A stretch of DNA of 64,000 nt from Actinophytocola xinjiangensis (GTDB lineage Bacteria; Actinomycetota; Actinomycetes; Mycobacteriales; Pseudonocardiaceae), in the NCBI RefSeq assembly GCF_001921215.1, contig NZ_MSIF01000004.1:124001-188000 (forward strand). Direction: 5' to 3'. This document shows positions 28,174 to 35,304 of this stretch, piece by piece. A program made the translations under genes and the position numbers. The notes beneath the pieces are model-generated. The model was given only the letters and a program-made list of their open reading frames with translations. It had not been told where the DNA came from and ran no database searches. Each line of letters begins with the position of its first letter. Position 1 is the stretch's first letter.

Positions 28174-28719
28174 TCAGCGCGGTGTGGCCGCCGCGGCTGT
28201 CACCGCCTGGGCCAGGTCGGCGTAGGTGATGGCGGTGTAGCCGCGTTCCTGCAGGACCGCGAGGCGGATGCTCTTCTGGTTCCAGGCGGCGACGACACGG
28301 CCAGGAACCACGCGGAACTCCCACTGCGTCACGTCGAGGACGTTGTAGGCGGTGCTGTCTCGGCAGAGGTGCACACCGAAGACGTACACCTGGGCCCGGA
28401 CAGCGGGCGGTTCGCCCTGGGACGCCTCGGGAGCGCGGGTGATCAGGCGGTGGTAGCCAGGTGGGCTCGGTGTGGTCGACGACCAGCTCTGCAGCAGGCC
28501 GGTGCACTTGACCTCAACGGTGATGCCGTCAGGCGTCAGGACGTCCCAGCCGGCCCAGGGATCGCGTGGGTGGGTGGTGTCCGCACCCAGCGCACGTGCG
28601 ACCAGCCACTCAGCGAACTTGGCGCGGTCGGTGTTGTCGCGCAGGTCGCCCAGCAACCACGTGGCGAACGCGGCCAGATCATCCTGAGTGATGGGCGGCG
28701 CGACAGGGGAGTGGGTCAC
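28174..28719 (-). CDS. hypothetical protein with PD-(D/E)XK nuclease-like core
   Basis: The protein has 181 residues. An N-terminal helical part (DDLAAFATWLLGDLRDNTDR, AKFAEWLVARALGAD) is followed by WDVLTPDGITVEVKCTG. An Asp after a Trp, about eleven residues before E-V-K, is the core pattern of the PD-(D/E)XK restriction-endonuclease fold. The rest (QVYVFGVHLC, WEFRVVPGRVV) fits the remaining strands. I do not know a named family. No methylase or partner nuclease is adjacent. It may be a solitary endonuclease or a structural relative. Confidence 0.6.
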   Translation of the reverse strand: MTHSPVAPPITQDDLAAFATWLLGDLRDNTDRAKFAEWLVARALGADTTHPRDPWAGWDVLTPDGITVEVKCTGLLQSWSSTTPSPPGYHRLITRAPEASQGEPPAVRAQVYVFGVHLCRDSTAYNVLDVTQWEFRVVPGRVVAAWNQKSIRLAVLQERGYTAITYADLAQAVTAAAATPR

Positions 28720-28725
28720 GACCGC

Positions 28726-28950
28726 TCAATCTAGTTTCTGGACGAACAGGCGAGAAACAGGACCACTCGGCCCGCGTGACCCGTTGCGAAGCGTCCGGAG
28801 CGGGCCGGCGACGTCGACATCAAACTGGAAGGAGGTGATCAGGCCGCCGCGCGCACGGGAGCCGAAACAGAAAGACCGAGTCTTCGGAGCGTGCTGGAAC
28901 TCGACGCCGTCGGGGAGATCCCGGCCAGCTGTGGTGTGCGCCCAGCTCAT
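28726..28950 (-). CDS. possible small upstream ORF (doubtful)
   Basis: A 74-codon frame ends 6 nt before the nuclease-like gene, a spacing that would suit an operon. Its codon third-position GC (roughly 70 percent) is lower than that of the neighbours, there is no clear ribosome site, and the protein resembles nothing I know. On the plus strand the same DNA contains AAGGAGGTGATC, a full anti-16S match without a good ORF behind it. The 280-nt stretch may be only a promoter region. Confidence 0.2.
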   Translation of the reverse strand: MSWAHTTAGRDLPDGVEFQHAPKTRSFCFGSRARGGLITSFQFDVDVAGPLRTLRNGSRGPSGPVSRLFVQKLD

Positions 28951-28998
28951 CCGGCTGGGAAGAAAACCGCTGGAAAGAAAGCCGTGGGGACGAAAGTC

Positions 28999-29508
28999 CT
29001 AGTCCAATTCCTGGAAGGGAGCAGCGTAGGTGAACGAACCGCGCGTCGTTGGCCGGTAGGCGGTCAGCGGTCGCGCCTGGAAATGGGCTCCCCACGTGGG
29101 GTCGGGCGGTGTGATGCCGAGCTCGAGAGCAGGGCGGAAGCCGAAACGCGGGTAGTAGTCGGTGTGGCCGAGCAACACCACGACCTGCTCGTCCAACGCG
29201 TCCGCCGCGCCGAGAACCGCGTGCATCAGTGCCGAACCGAAACCGTCGCGTTGCCGCGCCGGCAGCACGCCGAGCGGGCCCAGGCCCAGAGCCGGCACGT
29301 CCTCGACCGTCGCCCGCGTACACACGACGTGGCCGACCACCTCGCCCTCGTCGACGGCGACCAGCGACAGCGCCGGCAGCCAACCGGCGTCCGCGCGAAG
29401 CGCGGTGACGAGCTTCGCCTCCACCTCGCCGTCAAAAGCGGCACGGTGGATCGCATCAACGGCCTGGACATCATCTGCCAGCTCACGCCTGATCAACACG
29501 CTGGACAC
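28999..29508 (-). CDS. GNAT family N-acetyltransferase
   Basis: The 169-residue protein starts at GTG 29508 (VSSVLIRRELADDVQAVDAIHRAAF); a second GTG at 29499 is possible. The acetyl-CoA site is seen as LGPLGVLPARQRDGFGSALMHAVL, the Q/RxxGxG/A motif A of the fold. The order LVAVDEGEVVGHVVCTRATV, then YYPRFGFRPALELGI, is characteristic of the YhbS-like predicted acetyltransferases. The acceptor is unknown. Confidence 0.88.
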   Translation of the reverse strand: MSSVLIRRELADDVQAVDAIHRAAFDGEVEAKLVTALRADAGWLPALSLVAVDEGEVVGHVVCTRATVEDVPALGLGPLGVLPARQRDGFGSALMHAVLGAADALDEQVVVLLGHTDYYPRFGFRPALELGITPPDPTWGAHFQARPLTAYRPTTRGSFTYAAPFQELD

Positions 29509-29671
29509 TGTCGCACAACCGCCCCCGGAGGGCACCCGGGTTAACCAGGGGTGGCGTGGTGATCGTGGCGGACCGGAGGGCATCCGGGGCCGCGGGCGGG
29601 GTGAGCCGGCCGGGTCTCGCGCCGGACGGCTGTGTGTGAGGGCGACGGTGCGGAAAGGCGGGGGGAGCTGG

Positions 29672-30172
29672 TCAGAAGTCGCCGTCCTTCCGGAGGGTCA
29701 CGACGACGCCGTTGCGGCGGACTTCCACGACGATGCGCTCGAGGAACTCCTGCCTCAGGTCAGCCGGGAGCTGGCTGGCCTGCCACTCACGCTCGGCCCG
29801 GGCGGTGGTCTCGGCGTCGGCCCGGTCGGCGGCAGCGGCGGCGAGAGCCTTGAGGGCGTAGTACGAGCCGCCGAAGGCGTGTTGTGGGACGTGGGCCGTT
29901 GCCACGGCCTGGCCGGCGGCGCGGGCGGCCAGGCAGGCGGCCTCGTTCGTCGGCTTGGCCGCCCGGGCGGCGGCGTGGGCGTTGAGGGACGCGGTGCGGA
30001 TGGTCGACATCGCGAAGACACCGGTGCGTACCCACTCGCGGCACGCGTCGATGGCCTGTCTCGGTCTCCGGTCGTCGGGGTGGGCCTGTTCGAACAGGGG
30101 AAGGACGCGTTCGGCGCAGTCGGCGGACCAGGTGGCCAGGGCGCGCTGGTCCTCCTTCGGGTACCGCCTCAC
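29672..30172 (-). CDS. putative immunity protein-like, Ala-rich helical
   Basis: The 166-residue protein starts at GTG 30172, which overlaps the stop of the TetR frame by 4 nt (GTGA). It begins VRRYPKEDQRALATWSADCAERVLPLFEQ and has a long Ala-rich helical centre (NAHAAARAAKPTNEAACLAA, GQAVATAHVPQHAFGGSYYA). This is the look of actinobacterial proteins annotated as putative immunity proteins. No toxin gene lies beside it; the neighbours are TetR and a monooxygenase. The immunity label is therefore weak. Confidence 0.55.
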   Translation of the reverse strand: MRRYPKEDQRALATWSADCAERVLPLFEQAHPDDRRPRQAIDACREWVRTGVFAMSTIRTASLNAHAAARAAKPTNEAACLAARAAGQAVATAHVPQHAFGGSYYALKALAAAAADRADAETTARAEREWQASQLPADLRQEFLERIVVEVRRNGVVVTLRKDGDF

Positions 30173-30779
30173 CGGGCGGACAGGTTCGGGGCGGTGTCCC
30201 GGACGATCGACAGCAGCGTCCTGGACAGCAGCAGATGCACCTGGTCGCGGGTCAGGGAGCCGCGCACCAGCCACTCCCGGGCCGCCGCCTTCACCATGCC
30301 GCCGTAGGCGCGGATCGTCGCGCGGAGTTCGTCGCGGTGCGGGGCGGTGTCGGCCAGGCCGGTCGCGTCGAGAACACGGTCGGCGGCGCGTTCGTCGGCC
30401 TCGGCGAGGATGCGTTGCACGTCCGGGTCGGCGCTCTCCGCGCCGACCGCCGCCAACCACGTCCTGCTGTGCCGGCTCACGCCGTCGAGGAACCAGGACA
30501 CCGACGCGTCGATCCGCTCCTCCACCGTCCCGTGGGGCAGCTGATCCACCGCCACCTGGGGAATCGTCACCATGCGTCGGACGACCTCCAGGTACAGGGC
30601 CCGTTGGTGCCGAAATAGTGGTTGATCAACCCTCGGGCCACGCCCGCGCGCGCCGCCAACTCCGTCGTCGACACCGACGCGAACGGACGTTCGCCGAACA
30701 ACTCCGTGGCGCAGGCCAGGATCTGTTCGCGTCGCTGGTCAGGTTCCAGGCGCCGCCAGCGCGGCTCGGGTGCGCTCAT
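30169..30779 (-). pseudogene. TetR family regulator broken by a -1 frameshift
   Basis: The N-terminal 60 residues (RREQILACATELFGERPFAS, then GVARGLINHYFGTN) are a normal TetR helix-turn-helix and read out of frame after 30604. The next frame, from 30603 onward, continues as RALYLEVVRRMVTIPQVAVDQL and gives the ligand domain to 30169. One base missing from a Lys codon would join the two halves (GTK-RALYLEV). The start ATG 30779 overlaps the monooxygenase stop. This could be a real mutation, a sequencing error or recoding. Confidence 0.8.
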
Positions 30780-32194
30780 CGCCGCCACCGGAAGTCCGTC
30801 GGGTCAAGGGTTCTGGTTCGCCGGTGGTACTCGCTCACCAGGCCGGGCCAGTTCGTGGACACCCGGCCGTCGGCCTCCCGATACCAACTGCGGCACAACG
30901 ACCACGTGCTTCTCGCCAGCCGGCGCTGCACCTCGGCGTCGAACCGGTCGGCGACCTCCGGGCGGACATCCAGACAGGACCCCTCGGCGGCGACACGCTC
31001 CACCGCCTGGCGGACGTAGCGCGCCTGCCGCTCCAACATGTAGACGATCGAGCCCGAGCCGAGGTTCGTGTTCGGCCCGTACATCAGGAACATGTTGGGG
31101 AAGTCTGGCACCGTCATCCCGAGATACGCACGCGCCCCACCGGTCCACGCCTGCGCCAGCGACCGGCCGCCCGCACCACGCACGTCGACCGGGGCGAGGA
31201 ACTCCGTCGCGCGGAAACCCGTGCCGTAGACGATCACGTCCGCGGCGTGCTCGGTGCCGTCGGCCGTTCTCAGGCCCGCCGGGGTGATCTCGGTGATCGC
31301 CTCCGTGCGCAGGGACACGTTCGGCTGTTGCAGCGCCGGCAGATAGTCGTTCGAGAACAGCACACGTTTGCAGCCGATCCGGTAGTCCGGCACCAGCAGG
31401 TCCCGCAACCACGGATCCGCGACCTGACGGCGCAGATGCCGCCCCGCCAGCCACTCCACCGTCCTGGTCACCGCCCGGTTGCCGCGCAGACCGAACGCCG
31501 CCACCTCACCGAGCGACCAGAAGAACCCGCGCTCCACCCGCTGCGCCACCCGCGAACGACGCCACCGATCGCCGTAGGCCACGTCCGGTTTCGGCAGCAC
31601 CCACGGCGCGCTGCGCTGGAACACCGTCAGCGTCGCCGCCCGCTCCCGCACCTTCGGCACGAACTGGACCGCGCTCGCCCCCGTGCCGACCACCGCCACC
31701 CGGCGGCCCGTCAGATCACAGTCATGGTCCCAGCGCGCCGAATGGAAACTCCTGCCGGCGAACGAATCCCGGCCCGGGATGTCCGGCATCGCCGGGCGCG
31801 ACAGCTGACCGAGAGCGAACACCAGCACGTCGGCCCCCAGCCGCCCACCCGCCGCGGTGCGCGCCAGCCAGCGGCCGTCGGTGAACTCCGCCGAGGTCAC
31901 CTCGACGCCGTAGCGCGGCCGGATCCCGAACCGGTCGGCGACCCGCGCCAGGTACTCCTTGATCTCCGGCTGTTCCGAGTACCGCGTCGGCCACCGGGAG
32001 TTCGGTGCGTAGGAGTACGAGTAGTACGGCGACGGGATGTCACACCCCGCGCCCGGATAGGTGTTGTCCCGCCACACCCCGCCCAACTCGTCGGCCTTCT
32101 CCACCACCGTGACATCGGTGAACCCCGCCCGGCGCAGCTCGACGGCCACCCCGATGCCGCCGAAGCCGGCACCGACGATCAGCACGGACACCAT
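30776..32194 (-). CDS. Baeyer-Villiger-type flavin monooxygenase
   Basis: The 472-residue FAD/NADPH enzyme inserts oxygen next to ketones, or hydroxylates. The first Rossmann motif is VLIVGAGFGGIGVAVELRRA and the second is VAVVGTGASAVQFV. The Baeyer-Villiger fingerprint FxGxxxHxxxW(D) reads FAGRSFHSARWD. ATG 32194 is preferred because family proteins begin just before the first GxGxxG. It overlaps the TetR gene by 4 nt and lies 49 nt after the aldolase stop. A close paralog is encoded at 44219. Its substrate is unknown. Confidence 0.9.
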   Translation of the reverse strand: MVSVLIVGAGFGGIGVAVELRRAGFTDVTVVEKADELGGVWRDNTYPGAGCDIPSPYYSYSYAPNSRWPTRYSEQPEIKEYLARVADRFGIRPRYGVEVTSAEFTDGRWLARTAAGGRLGADVLVFALGQLSRPAMPDIPGRDSFAGRSFHSARWDHDCDLTGRRVAVVGTGASAVQFVPKVRERAATLTVFQRSAPWVLPKPDVAYGDRWRRSRVAQRVERGFFWSLGEVAAFGLRGNRAVTRTVEWLAGRHLRRQVADPWLRDLLVPDYRIGCKRVLFSNDYLPALQQPNVSLRTEAITEITPAGLRTADGTEHAADVIVYGTGFRATEFLAPVDVRGAGGRSLAQAWTGGARAYLGMTVPDFPNMFLMYGPNTNLGSGSIVYMLERQARYVRQAVERVAAEGSCLDVRPEVADRFDAEVQRRLARSTWSLCRSWYREADGRVSTNWPGLVSEYHRRTRTLDPTDFRWRR

Positions 32195-32243
32195 CGTCGC
32201 CTCCGTCGTGTTGGCGAGTGGGTCAACGATCGAGCTTATCCGC

Positions 32244-32885
32244 TCACCCGTCCCGGCGGCCGTAGTCAAGCCGGGTGAACTGGGCCCGCGCGGCAGCCAA
32301 CTCAGCGTCGTCGAGCAGCCGGGGCTCGCCGATCGCCGCCGCCCGCCGATACGCCTCCGCCAGCCACTCGACCAGCTCCAGCCGCTCGCACGCCTGCTCC
32401 ACCCCGGCCCCGTAGGCCACCGACCCGTGGTTGCGCAGCAACGCCGCGCTCCGGTCGGCCAGCGCCGCGCGCACCCCGTCGGCGAGCTCGTCCGTGCCGA
32501 ACGTCGCGTACGGGGCGACCCGCACCACGCCGCCCACCATCACCGTCATGTAGTGCACCGGCGGCAGCACGTCGTGGCACAGGCCCACCGCGATCGACGA
32601 CAACGCGTGCGCGTGCGCGACCGCCCGCGCCTCGGTGTGCTCGTAGATCGCCAGGTGCAGCGGCAGCTCCGAGGTCGGCCGCCGGTCACCGGCGACGACC
32701 GTGCCGTCGAGGTCGACCACCGACAGCAGCTCGGGGGTCAGCGCCCCGAGATCGGTGCCCGAACCGGTGACGATGACGTGGTCACCGACACGCGCCGACA
32801 GGTTCCCGGCCGTCCCGACCACCAGCCCGCCCTCGGCCAACCGCCGTCCCGCGGCGACCAGCCGCGCCCGCTCACTCCCGTACAC
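32244..32885 (-). CDS. class II aldolase/adducin family protein
   Basis: The 213-residue protein starts at GTG 32885, which overlaps the regulator gene by 14 nt. The zinc-binding His pair is in AVAHAHALSS and the third His in LLRNHGSVAYG. GLVVGTAGNLSARVG is the phosphate-binding start of L-fuculose-phosphate aldolase-like enzymes. The likely reaction is reversible cleavage of a sugar 1-phosphate to dihydroxyacetone phosphate and an aldehyde. No sugar kinase or isomerase lies nearby, so the substrate is open. Confidence 0.87.
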   Translation of the reverse strand: MYGSERARLVAAGRRLAEGGLVVGTAGNLSARVGDHVIVTGSGTDLGALTPELLSVVDLDGTVVAGDRRPTSELPLHLAIYEHTEARAVAHAHALSSIAVGLCHDVLPPVHYMTVMVGGVVRVAPYATFGTDELADGVRAALADRSAALLRNHGSVAYGAGVEQACERLELVEWLAEAYRRAAAIGEPRLLDDAELAAARAQFTRLDYGRRDG

Positions 32886-35304
32886 CGGCACTCCCCACGA
32901 GGCTCCGCAGCTGGGAGAGCAACTCGCTGCGACTGGACGCGCCGAGCCGTTGACGCATCCGTGCCACGTGGTGCTCCACCGTCTTGGCCGAGATGAACAG
33001 CCTGTCACCCACATCCTTGTAGGTCAGCCCGGACACCACCAGCTCGGCCACCTGCAGCTCCCGGTCGCTCAGGTTCACCGCCAACTGCTCGTCACCCGGC
33101 CGTTCCGAGGTGACCGACCGGCGGGCGGACACCGGCTTGCCCTGGATCATCCGCGCGCAGTCCAGCAGCCGGACCATCGCCGCGCGGTCGGTCGTCCTGG
33201 TCGCCGCGTTGCCGGCCAGCCGGGCGGCGTCCCAGGTCAACCCGATGCCCTGCAACGCGCGGGCCGCCCCCTCCACCGCGTCCGGCTCGACCGCGCCGGC
33301 GGACACCTCCAGCCAACACCGCGCGGCCCCGGCCAGCACCGCGAACTGCTCGTCACCGGCCGCGGCCGAGGCCATCGCCTCGGCGTGCTCGGCCGCGACC
33401 TCGGGCCGGCCGGCGATGAGCGCGGCGTGCAGACCGCTCCACCACAGCGGCATCGCCCACAGCGGCGGATCACCCAGCGACTTGAGCAGTGTGCGGGCCT
33501 CGGTGAGCTGCGCGACCAGCCGGCTCTCGTCGCGCAGCTTCGCGGCGGCCATCGCCAGCTCACCCAACGGCAGGAACGTGAACAGGTCGACCGGGTGCCG
33601 CAGGATCGCCTCCCCCGCCTGGGACCAGGCATGCCCGAGCGCGGCGGCGTCCCCGGCCCGCCGCGCCAACCCGGTCTCGATGGCGACCGCGAACAGCCGG
33701 TCCCTCGGTTCGAGACCGCCGCGCGTGCGGCACGCGGCGGCCAGCCCCTCGGCCGCCCGGGGCAGGTCGCCGCCGGCCATCGCGGTCCAGGCGAGCAGCA
33801 GCCGGTGCCGCACGACGAACGGCGCACCGCCGGTGCCGGCGGCGATCGCCCGCTCCAGCAACGACTTCGCCGTGCCCAGCTCCGCGTAGTGCAGGGCAAG
33901 CAGTGCGCCGAGCGCCGCCGGACTGTCCGGCAGCAACACCGCCCGGCCCACCGGCTCCAGCGTCGTCGCCGCACGGACCACCGTGGACAGGGCGGTCGTC
34001 GGCTGCCCGGTCACCGACTCGTGAAGTCCTTGGGCCATCAGGGAAATCGCACTCGACAGCGACGTCGGCGGGCCGGTCTCGCCGGCGGCGTCGACCAGCT
34101 CACCGACACCGGTCGAGCCGAGCGCGGCGAACTGGCTCGACCCGGCCCACCGGTACAGCTCGGCACTGCGCCCCAACTGCCCCCGGTGGGCGAGCGCGGC
34201 GGCGGCGACCGTGGCGGCCGTGGTCCGGTCGGGTGCCTGTTCGGTGGTGAGCACCTGGTCGGCCAGCCGCAGGGCCCCGTCCAGGTCACCGGCCAGGGCC
34301 AGCGCGTGTGCCCGCCGCGCCCCGACCGCCACCGGCGCGCGACCGGCGGTCACCGCCGCCGCGTACAGGTTCGCCGCCAGCGCCGGATCGGTCGGCAACG
34401 CCTCCGCCGCGGCCGCCTCGAACGCGGCCGCCGCGTTGTCCCCGCCGATGCCGGTGTTCACCAGCGGACGCATCAGCGGCAGGACCTGCCCGCCGCGCGC
34501 GAGCCGCGCCTCGGCGAGCCGCTGCCTGATCCACACCCGGCGCTCGACCGGGACCTGGGCGCGGATCGCCCGCTGCGCGATCGGCACCAGGCTGCCGGCC
34601 GTGCCGACCAGCCCGGTCGCCCTGGCCGCCTCGACGACCTCGCTCACCGTGCCGGCGGCCGTGTCCAGCAGGTCGGCGAGCAGATCCAGGTTCAGCCCCA
34701 CCCCGGCGTCGGCGGCCAGCAGGAACCGCAGCACCCGCTCGTCGAGCCGGCTCAGCTCGTGACGGAACTCGGCGAGCGCGGGCGCCGGCACGTCGAGATC
34801 GGTGTCCAGCGTGCGCGCCAACCGGGCGACGAAGGCGGGGACACCGGCGGTCTGCGTGTGCACGAAGTCGACGTGCCGGTCGGTGCGCAACCGTTTCGGC
34901 AGCAGCTCACGGACCTGCGCCGGGTCGAGAGCGGTCGGCAGCAGGTGGTCCTGGGCGAGGTCGAGCAGCTCGGCCAGCGACGACGCCCGCGGCCACGGCC
35001 GCGCCGCGACCACCAGCCGAACCGGTGACGCCGTGGCCAGCCGGCGCAGCTCCCGCAGGTCGGTGTCGTCGAGCTGGTGGGCGTCGTCGACGAGCAGGAC
35101 CTCGCCGCTGACCTGGTCGAACGGCGGCAGCCCGATGACCGGTTCGACACCGGTGGCTTCCCGGATCGCGGCCCCGACGCGGCGCAGCAGCGTCGTCTTG
35201 CCGTACCCGCCGGGCGCGACGATGCCCAGATGCGCGCCGGGCCGCCGGTCACCCGCGATCGCGGCGATCCGCTCGGCGAGGGCGGGGGTGAGGATCGGGT
35301 TCAT
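32872..35304 (-). CDS. LuxR-type regulator with N-terminal ATPase domain (MalT/IniR-like)
   Basis: The 810-residue protein has an AAA/STAND ATPase at the N-terminus, with Walker A in APGGYGKTTLL near residues 30-40 and Walker B in EVLLVDDAHQ. A long helical repeat region follows. The C-terminal LuxR helix-turn-helix reads LSDRELQVAELVVSGLTYKD, then SAKTVEHHVARMRQRL. In mycobacteria a regulator of this build (IniR, Rv0339c) is encoded beside iniBAC and activates it. The same neighbourhood holds here, so control of the divergent iniB gene is the natural inference. It overlaps the Hsp70-like gene by 4 nt. Confidence 0.88.
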   Translation of the reverse strand: MNPILTPALAERIAAIAGDRRPGAHLGIVAPGGYGKTTLLRRVGAAIREATGVEPVIGLPPFDQVSGEVLLVDDAHQLDDTDLRELRRLATASPVRLVVAARPWPRASSLAELLDLAQDHLLPTALDPAQVRELLPKRLRTDRHVDFVHTQTAGVPAFVARLARTLDTDLDVPAPALAEFRHELSRLDERVLRFLLAADAGVGLNLDLLADLLDTAAGTVSEVVEAARATGLVGTAGSLVPIAQRAIRAQVPVERRVWIRQRLAEARLARGGQVLPLMRPLVNTGIGGDNAAAAFEAAAAEALPTDPALAANLYAAAVTAGRAPVAVGARRAHALALAGDLDGALRLADQVLTTEQAPDRTTAATVAAAALAHRGQLGRSAELYRWAGSSQFAALGSTGVGELVDAAGETGPPTSLSSAISLMAQGLHESVTGQPTTALSTVVRAATTLEPVGRAVLLPDSPAALGALLALHYAELGTAKSLLERAIAAGTGGAPFVVRHRLLLAWTAMAGGDLPRAAEGLAAACRTRGGLEPRDRLFAVAIETGLARRAGDAAALGHAWSQAGEAILRHPVDLFTFLPLGELAMAAAKLRDESRLVAQLTEARTLLKSLGDPPLWAMPLWWSGLHAALIAGRPEVAAEHAEAMASAAAGDEQFAVLAGAARCWLEVSAGAVEPDAVEGAARALQGIGLTWDAARLAGNAATRTTDRAAMVRLLDCARMIQGKPVSARRSVTSERPGDEQLAVNLSDRELQVAELVVSGLTYKDVGDRLFISAKTVEHHVARMRQRLGASSRSELLSQLRSLVGSAGVRE

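Noticed and set aside
27692-28507. 271-residue minus-strand frame across the octamer array
   Set aside because: Its length comes from the repeat, and it overlaps the nuclease-like gene in a different frame without family resemblance.
28845-28856. Plus-strand AAGGAGGTGATC as a gene start
   Set aside because: It matches the anti-Shine-Dalgarno fully, but the frame behind it (55 codons) has no recognisable sequence and ends at 29002.
30776-32194. Biosynthetic gene cluster around the monooxygenases and condensation-like gene
   Set aside because: No adenylation, carrier, ketosynthase, terpene cyclase or precursor peptide genes are present. The genes are scattered over 30 kb.
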